In this document: positions 58,873-64,000 of the stretch, piece by piece
Position numbering within the stretch: position 1 is the stretch's first letter
Layout of the letters: each line of letters begins with the position of its first letter
Source: an uncultured Ruminococcus sp.
GTDB lineage: Bacteria > Bacillota > Clostridia > Oscillospirales > Ruminococcaceae
NCBI GenBank assembly: GCA_902762785.1
Contig: CACWPL010000011.1
Location: 1 to 64,000 of the forward strand
DNA: 64,000 nt
Direction: 5' to 3'
Made by a program: the position numbers and the translations under genes
Notes under the pieces: generated by a model
The model's database searches: none
What the model saw: the letters and a program-made list of their open reading frames with translations, nothing else
What the model was told of the DNA's origin: nothing

Positions 58873-60075
58873 TTACTTATTGACGATCTTGAAGCCCGCG
58901 TCCGTCAGCGCCTGGTGGATCTGGCGGATGTGCTCATGGTCGCGCGTCTCGAGGCCGATGCGGAGGATGGTGTCGGTGATGTCGCTGTCCTCGCTCGCAC
59001 GCTCATGGTGGATCGAGACGACGTTGCCGCCCAGATCTGCCAGGATCGCCGAAACGCCCTTGAGCTGGCCGGGCTTGTCCTCGAGCTGGATGGCGAGCGT
59101 GTCTATGCATCCCATCTTGAGCTGGCCGCGCTTGATGACGCGGGACAGGATCGTCACGTCGATGTTGCCGCCCGAGACGAGGCAGACCACGTTCTTGCCC
59201 TCGATGTCCGGGATCTTGTCGAACATGACGGCCGCGACGGAGACCGCACCGGCACCCTCGGCGATGAGCTTCTGCTGCTCGATCAGCGTCAGGATCGCGG
59301 TGGAGACCTCGTCGTCCGTGACGGTCACGACGCCGTCGACGTACTGACGGACATATTTAAAGGTATTCTCGCCCGGCTCCTTGACCTTGATGCCGTCGGC
59401 AACGGTGCTGACCTTGTCGAGGCAGACGATCTCGTCCATCTCGAGCGACTGCACCATGGACGGTGCGCCGCTGGCCTGTACGCCGTAGACGCGGATCCGG
59501 GGGTCGAGGCTCTTGAGCGCGAACGCCACGCCGGAGATCAGGCCGCCGCCGCCGACCGGCACGACCACGACATCGACGTCGCGGAGCTGCTGGAGGATCT
59601 CCAGACCGATCGTCCCCTGCCCTGCGATGACGTCCTCATCATCGAAGGGATGGACGAAGGTATAGCCCTTCTCCTTCTCGAGCTCGCGTGCCTTCTGGTA
59701 GGCATCGTCATAGACGCCCGGCACGAGGCAGACCTCCGCACCGTAGCCCTTGGTGGCCTCGACCTTGGAGATCGGGGCGCCGTCCGGCAGGCAGATCAGC
59801 GACTTGATTCCGTTCTTGGTCGCGGCGAGCGCCACGCCCTGGGCATGGTTGCCGGCCGAGCACGCGATAACGCCCTTGGCCTTCTCCTCGTCGTTCAGCT
59901 GCGAGATCTTGTAATACGCGCCGCGCACCTTGAAAGAGCCGGTGATCTGGAGATTCTCGGTCTTGAGGTAAACGTTCGCGTCCTTGCGGATCTTCGGGGC
60001 ATGGATGATGTCCGTCTTCCGGATGACGCTTTGCAGCACATAGCTGGCATGATAGATCTTGTCCAGCGTCAGCAT
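58873..60075 (-). CDS. ilvA: Threonine ammonia-lyase with C-terminal ACT domain
   Basis: 400 residues. PLP enzyme fold-type II with Lys49 in ITGSFKVRGAYYK, ACSAGNHAQGVA, VPVGGGGLISGVA and a C-terminal SGGNIDV followed by an ACT domain (about 325-400). Deaminates threonine to 2-oxobutyrate for isoleucine. AAGGAG precedes the ATG. Confidence 0.93.
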   Translation of the reverse strand: MLTLDKIYHASYVLQSVIRKTDIIHAPKIRKDANVYLKTENLQITGSFKVRGAYYKISQLNDEEKAKGVIACSAGNHAQGVALAATKNGIKSLICLPDGAPISKVEATKGYGAEVCLVPGVYDDAYQKARELEKEKGYTFVHPFDDEDVIAGQGTIGLEILQQLRDVDVVVVPVGGGGLISGVAFALKSLDPRIRVYGVQASGAPSMVQSLEMDEIVCLDKVSTVADGIKVKEPGENTFKYVRQYVDGVVTVTDDEVSTAILTLIEQQKLIAEGAGAVSVAAVMFDKIPDIEGKNVVCLVSGGNIDVTILSRVIKRGQLKMGCIDTLAIQLEDKPGQLKGVSAILADLGGNVVSIHHERASEDSDITDTILRIGLETRDHEHIRQIHQALTDAGFKIVNK

Positions 60076-60079
60076 ATTA

Positions 60080-61351
60080 TCACTCCTTATGATTGGTTGA
60101 TCCGACGCTCTGTGCGGCTGCGAGCTGTTCTACGAGCTGGCGTGCTGCGCGGGCGGAGCGGCCGCTCTTGCGAAGAGCGAAGCGTTCGGCCTCCTGGTCG
60201 AGCTGGGCGGTGTCCATCGTGATGCCATACTGCTCGGCGAGCGTATGGACGATCTCGAGGTAGAGCGCCTTGTTCGGCTTATCGAAGAGGATCTGGAGTC
60301 CGAAGCGGTCGGAGAGCGAGATGGTCTCCTGCATGGTATCGTTGCGGTGGACGTCGTCACCGGCACGCTGCGAGAAGGTCTCGCGGACGATGTGCCGCCT
60401 GTTCGACGTCGCATAGATGACGACGTTCCGGGAACGCGCCGAGATGCTGCCCTCGAGGACGGCTTTCAGTGCGCTGAAATCGTCGTCATTGTCCTGGAAG
60501 CTCAGGTCGTCGATGAAGAGGATGAACTTCAGCGGGTCCTCACTGAGACGCTCGAGGAGCTTGGGCAGGTAGCGCAGCTCGTTCTTCGTCATCTCGATGA
60601 GGCGCACGCCCTGGTCGGCGAAGGCATTGGCCACGGCCTTGACGGTCGCAGATTTGCCCGTGCCGGCGTCTCCGTAAAGCAAAATGTTCGAGGCGATATG
60701 CCCCTCGGCGAGGGCGCGGGTGTTCGCGATGACCTGCTCGCGCTGGCGCGTGTAGCCGGTCAGGTCGGAGAGCTGCACCTTATCGGGATGGGTCACGGCC
60801 TTTAGGCGATAGCCGTAGTCGTCCTCATCATAGGATCGTTCCATGTGAAACATTCGGTGCCTTGCGAACTCGCCGACGCCGTAGCGGTGGATCTCATTGA
60901 GCCGCTCCATGAAGAGCGGGAGGAAGTTGACCTCGTGCGCCTTCCACTCCGGCTGCAGGCCCTGGCGTCCCGTGAATTCGCCCACGCCCATGATGACATG
61001 GCGCTCCTTGAGCATGAAGGACGTGATCGACGCTGCCCACGAGAGATAGCGCAGCTCGCGCTTGGCCGATTCGACCATGGTCGGCGGGATGGGGAGCCCC
61101 TGTGCGGCGTACCAACTGCACGGGGTCTCCGCGGTAAGGATGAGGTCCTTCATGTAGGCCGTCCAGTCATCCGTGTGGGCAGCGTAGAGGGCGCGGACGA
61201 AGCCGTAATACTCCCTCTTGACGACCCACCAGTCGATCATCCCCTCCCCGACGCTGCCGAGGAGCCGCCGGAATGCCGAGAACACGCGGTCATAGGTCAG
61301 GCTATGGAAGACGACGAGCTCATCGAGCCGGTCATGCAGATCATGGAACAT
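60080..61351 (-). CDS. DUF815-family AAA+ ATPase
   Basis: 423 residues. An all-helical N-terminal half (1-190) precedes the ATPase: Walker A LLYGDAGTGKSATVKA, Walker B FILFIDDLSFQDNDDDF, sensor 1 VVIYATSNRRHIV and a C-terminal arginine-rich lid (KSGRSARAARQLVEQ). This is the DUF815 (PF05673) pattern; the cellular role is unknown. ATG overlaps the leuD stop by one base, so it is cotranslated with amino-acid genes. Confidence 0.85.
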   Translation of the reverse strand: MFHDLHDRLDELVVFHSLTYDRVFSAFRRLLGSVGEGMIDWWVVKREYYGFVRALYAAHTDDWTAYMKDLILTAETPCSWYAAQGLPIPPTMVESAKRELRYLSWAASITSFMLKERHVIMGVGEFTGRQGLQPEWKAHEVNFLPLFMERLNEIHRYGVGEFARHRMFHMERSYDEDDYGYRLKAVTHPDKVQLSDLTGYTRQREQVIANTRALAEGHIASNILLYGDAGTGKSATVKAVANAFADQGVRLIEMTKNELRYLPKLLERLSEDPLKFILFIDDLSFQDNDDDFSALKAVLEGSISARSRNVVIYATSNRRHIVRETFSQRAGDDVHRNDTMQETISLSDRFGLQILFDKPNKALYLEIVHTLAEQYGITMDTAQLDQEAERFALRKSGRSARAARQLVEQLAAAQSVGSTNHKE

Positions 61352-61845
61352 CAGCGGATGCTCCCGTTCTTGATGGACTCGACGAGGCCGCCGTTCTCGA
61401 TGATGGTCTGGATGAACGCCGGGAAGGGCTCGATGGTGTAGTCCTTGCCGGTGGTCTCGTCGTGGAGGATGCCGTTGTCGAGGTCGGCGGTGACGGTGTC
61501 GCCCTCAGCGATGGCGTCCGCAGCCTCCGGCGACTCGACGATCGCGAGACCGATGTTGATGGCGTTGCGGTAGAAGATGCGCGCGAAGCTCTTGGCCACG
61601 ACGAGCGAGATGCCGCTGGCCTTGATGGCGATCGGCGCATGCTCACGGGACGAGCCGCAGCCGAAGTTCCAGCCGCCGACCATGATGTCGCCGTCCTTCA
61701 CGCGGGAGGTGAAGGTCGTGTCGATGTCCTCCATGCAGTGGGACGCCAGCTCCTTGTGGTCGCTGGTGTTCAGGTAGCGGGCGGGGATGATGACGTCCGT
61801 GTCGATGTTGTCACCGTACTTGATGACGGAACCGGTCATTTTCAT
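61351..61845 (-). CDS. leuD: 3-isopropylmalate dehydratase small subunit
   Basis: 164 residues, LeuD2-type. [39 protein letters not shown] and [15 protein letters not shown] form the swivel-domain substrate site. Works with LeuC. Begins directly after the leuC stop. Confidence 0.96.
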   Translation of the reverse strand: MKMTGSVIKYGDNIDTDVIIPARYLNTSDHKELASHCMEDIDTTFTSRVKDGDIMVGGWNFGCGSSREHAPIAIKASGISLVVAKSFARIFYRNAINIGLAIVESPEAADAIAEGDTVTADLDNGILHDETTGKDYTIEPFPAFIQTIIENGGLVESIKNGSIR

Positions 61846-63108
61846 TTACAGCACCTCCTCGGGGGCAGCGATCCGACCCATGACGGCGCTCGCCGCAGCG
61901 ACCTCGGGGCTCGCAAGGTAGATCTCAGAGGTCGTATGTCCCATACGGCCGATGAAATTGCGGTTGGTGGTGGCCACGGCACGCTCGTTCTCGGCGAGGA
62001 TGCCCATGTGACCGCCCAGGCACGGGCCGCAGGTCGGCGTGGATACGACCGCACCGCACTCGATGAACGTCCGCAGATAACCGGCCTCCATCGCGTCCAG
62101 ATAGATCTGCTGGGTCGCCGGGATGACGATGCAGCGCACGCCCTTAGCGACCTTCTTGCCCGCCATGATCTCTGCGGCGGCCTTCAGGTCCTCGAGACGG
62201 CCGTTCGTGCAGGAGCCGATCACGACCTGCTGGATCGGGATGTCGCCGATCTCGTCGGTGGTCTTGGTGTTCTCCGGCAGATGCGGGAAGGCGACCGTGT
62301 GACGGATCTCGGAGAGGTCGATGACGTAGGTCTTCTCGTACTCTGCATCGGCGTCTGCCTCATAAACGACCGGCTCACGGTCGGAATGTGCCTTGACATA
62401 GGCCTTCGTGATGTCGTCCACCGCGAAGATGCCGTTCTTGGCGCCCGCCTCGATGGCCATGTTCGCCATGCACAGACGGTCGGCCATGGACAGGGACGCG
62501 AGGCCCTCGCCCACGAACTCCATGGACTTGTAGAGCGCGCCGTCCACACCGATCATGCCGATGATGTGCAGGATGACGTCCTTGCCGGAGATGTACTTGC
62601 CCAGCTTGCCCTTGAGCTCGAACTTGAGCGCCGGGGGCACCTTGAACCAGGCCTTGCCGATCGCCATGCCGCAGGCCATATCCGTCGAGCCGACGCCCGT
62701 GGAGAAGGCGCCCAGTGCGCCGTAGGTGCAGGTGTGGGAGTCCGCGCCGATCACGGCGTCACCCGAAACGACCAGTCCCTTTTCCGGCAGCAGGGCGTGC
62801 TCGATGCCCATCTGCCCGACGTCGTAGAAATGTGTGATGTCCTGATCGCCGCAGAAATCGCGGCACATCATGCACTGCTGTGCGGCCTTGATGTCCTTGT
62901 TCGGAGCGAAGTGATCCATGACCATGGTCACCTTCTCCTTGTCGAACACGCTCTCCTTGCCCATCTGCTTGAAAGCCTTGATGGCCACAGGAGACGTGAT
63001 GTCATTGCCCAGCACCAGATCCAGATCGACCAGCACGAGCTGCCCCGCCTCGACCTTGTCGAGACCGGCATGTGCCGCCAGGATCTTCTGTGTCATGGTC
63101 ATACCCAT
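61846..63108 (-). CDS. leuC: 3-isopropylmalate dehydratase large subunit
   Basis: 420 residues, aconitase superfamily. [37 protein letters not shown], and the 4Fe-4S ligands in IGSCTNGR and CGPCLGGH are intact. Isomerises isopropylmalate in leucine synthesis. Four Met codons cluster at the start; the ATG at 63108 lies nine bases after AAAGGA and is preferred. Confidence 0.95.
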   Translation of the reverse strand: MGMTMTQKILAAHAGLDKVEAGQLVLVDLDLVLGNDITSPVAIKAFKQMGKESVFDKEKVTMVMDHFAPNKDIKAAQQCMMCRDFCGDQDITHFYDVGQMGIEHALLPEKGLVVSGDAVIGADSHTCTYGALGAFSTGVGSTDMACGMAIGKAWFKVPPALKFELKGKLGKYISGKDVILHIIGMIGVDGALYKSMEFVGEGLASLSMADRLCMANMAIEAGAKNGIFAVDDITKAYVKAHSDREPVVYEADADAEYEKTYVIDLSEIRHTVAFPHLPENTKTTDEIGDIPIQQVVIGSCTNGRLEDLKAAAEIMAGKKVAKGVRCIVIPATQQIYLDAMEAGYLRTFIECGAVVSTPTCGPCLGGHMGILAENERAVATTNRNFIGRMGHTTSEIYLASPEVAAASAVMGRIAAPEEVL

Positions 63109-63187
63109 GTGCATCCGTCCTTTCGTATCGCGGGGCGGCAGGAGTCGGCATACGCCGACCCGACCGTCCTGCGCTCGCTGTTTTATA

Positions 63188-63391
63188 TCAGTCCTCTTCG
63201 ACCGGGGTCACGATCGGCTTGCCGTCGGCGTCGACCATCACGGTCAGGCCGCCCGAATAGCCGGAATGATAATAGAGATAGTTCACACCCGTCTCACGGT
63301 CGACCAAGATGAGCCGCTGTCCAGTTTCTGCCAGCGTGCTCCCCTCGACCAGCTTAGTGATGAAGCGTTCCTGCTTATCCTTCTTACCCAT
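63188..63391 (-). CDS. Small DUF6440-like protein
   Basis: 67 residues. [20 protein letters not shown] and a VDADGKPIV ending match the short DUF6440 pattern as I recall it; function unknown. It sits between ilvD and leuC in the same orientation, 9 bases after ilvD, and so is part of the operon. Confidence 0.65.
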   Translation of the reverse strand: MGKKDKQERFITKLVEGSTLAETGQRLILVDRETGVNYLYYHSGYSGGLTVMVDADGKPIVTPVEED

Positions 63392-63400
63392 GGCCGCACC

Positions 63401-64000
63401 TCAATCGAGATAGTTGATGATCGCGCCCTTGTCGGCGGAGGAGACCATCTTCGCATAGCGCTTGAGATAGCCCTTGACGTCGGTCTTGACCTTGATCTGG
63501 GTGGTCTCCTTGCGCTTGGCGATCTCCTCGTCGGAGACCTTGAGCTCGATCTTGTACTCGGGGATGTTGATGGAGATGATGTCGCCGTCCTGTACATAGG
63601 CGATCAGGCCGCCGCGCACCGCCTCGGGCGATACATGGCCGATGGCCGCACCGCGGGTCGCGCCGGAGAACCGGCCGTCCGTGATGAGGGCGACGTCCTT
63701 GTCCAGACCCATGCCGGCGATGGCAGAGGTCGGGGACAGCATCTCGCGCATACCCGGGCCGCCGGACGGTCCCTCGTAGCGGATGACGACCACGTCACCG
63801 GCCACGATCTTGCCCGCGTAGATGGCCGCGATGCACTCCTCCTCGGAGTCGAACACCTTGGCCGGGCCCTCATGGACGAGCATCTCCTTGGCCACGGCGC
63901 TGCGCTTGACGACGCAGCCGTCCGGGGCGAGGTTGCCGCGCAGCACGGCGATGCCGCCGGTGGTGCTGAACGGATCGTCGATCGGGCGGATGACCTCGGG
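63401..64000 (-). CDS. ilvD: Dihydroxy-acid dehydratase, C-terminal part
   Basis: The last 199 residues are present; the gene continues past the window edge. [58 protein letters not shown] and [16 protein letters not shown] are the conserved C-terminal elements, with substrate-binding Ser in DGRFSG. Common step in valine, leucine and isoleucine synthesis. First known gene of the operon within view. Confidence 0.95.
   Translation of the reverse strand, partial: PEVIRPIDDPFSTTGGIAVLRGNLAPDGCVVKRSAVAKEMLVHEGPAKVFDSEEECIAAIYAGKIVAGDVVVIRYEGPSGGPGMREMLSPTSAIAGMGLDKDVALITDGRFSGATRGAAIGHVSPEAVRGGLIAYVQDGDIISINIPEYKIELKVSDEEIAKRKETTQIKVKTDVKGYLKRYAKMVSSADKGAIINYLD

Noticed and set aside
1-64000. CRISPR array or other regularly spaced repeats
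   Set aside because: No set of three or more direct repeats with regular spacers was seen; the repeats found are hairpin elements.

Overview
The window reads as chromosomal DNA of a GC-rich clostridial Firmicute, probably an Oscillospiraceae/Ruminococcaceae-like gut anaerobe. PolC-type DNA polymerase, a HisZ-dependent short HisG and the gene order pyrH-frr-uppS-cdsA-dxr-rseP-ispG-polC point to Firmicutes. Promoters are AT-rich islands with an extended -10 (TGnTATAAT) and a strict 17-nt spacer. Ribosome binding sites are strong AGGAGG types. No phage, transposase, integrase or CRISPR array was seen. All long antisense ORFs are shadows of GC-rich genes.

Layout. 1-9.8 kb: the end of a UPF0210 gene, a nitroreductase remnant, pheA (fused chorismate mutase/prephenate dehydratase), a PP2C phosphatase, tRNA-Lys, a beta-helix protein, a TVP38-type membrane protein, a lipid kinase, a CobW-like GTPase with an altered metal motif, a glycosyltransferase and a DUF445 protein. 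9.8-18.9 kb: a CNNM/HAD/metalloprotease operon, a UvrD helicase fused to an Fe-S nuclease, and a 1039-aa leucine-rich-repeat protein without a signal peptide.

18.9-36.4 kb is the accessory core and looks like an envelope-stress sensing and detoxification island. It holds two paralogous sets of MacB/FtsX-type ABC transporter plus two-component system with intramembrane-type kinases. Between them lie two ECF sigma-factor operons, each with a membrane protein resembling an anti-sigma factor; one also has a large lipoprotein with a solute-binding domain. The second ABC permease carries a complete alpha/beta-hydrolase domain fused to its C terminus and predicted to lie outside the cell. The two ABC promoters lack a -35 box and share GTGAC and GTCATC elements at identical distances from the -10, suggesting related response regulators control both.

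36.5-45.9 kb: a cysteine-rich conserved protein, then the leftward histidine operon hisZ-G-D-(114 aa)-C-B-H-A-F-(249 aa)-I. The 249-aa protein, between hisF and hisI, has features of an ADP-ribosyltransferase. hisE and histidinol phosphatase are absent. The promoter overlaps two 12-bp AT-rich boxes that may be operators. 45.9-57.1 kb: the long leftward operon pyrH to polC. 57.1-64 kb: a small membrane protein, ridA, a structured repeat element, and a leftward branched-chain amino acid operon ilvD-DUF6440-leuC-leuD-DUF815 AAA ATPase-ilvA-zinc-ribbon membrane protein, with ilvD cut by the window edge.
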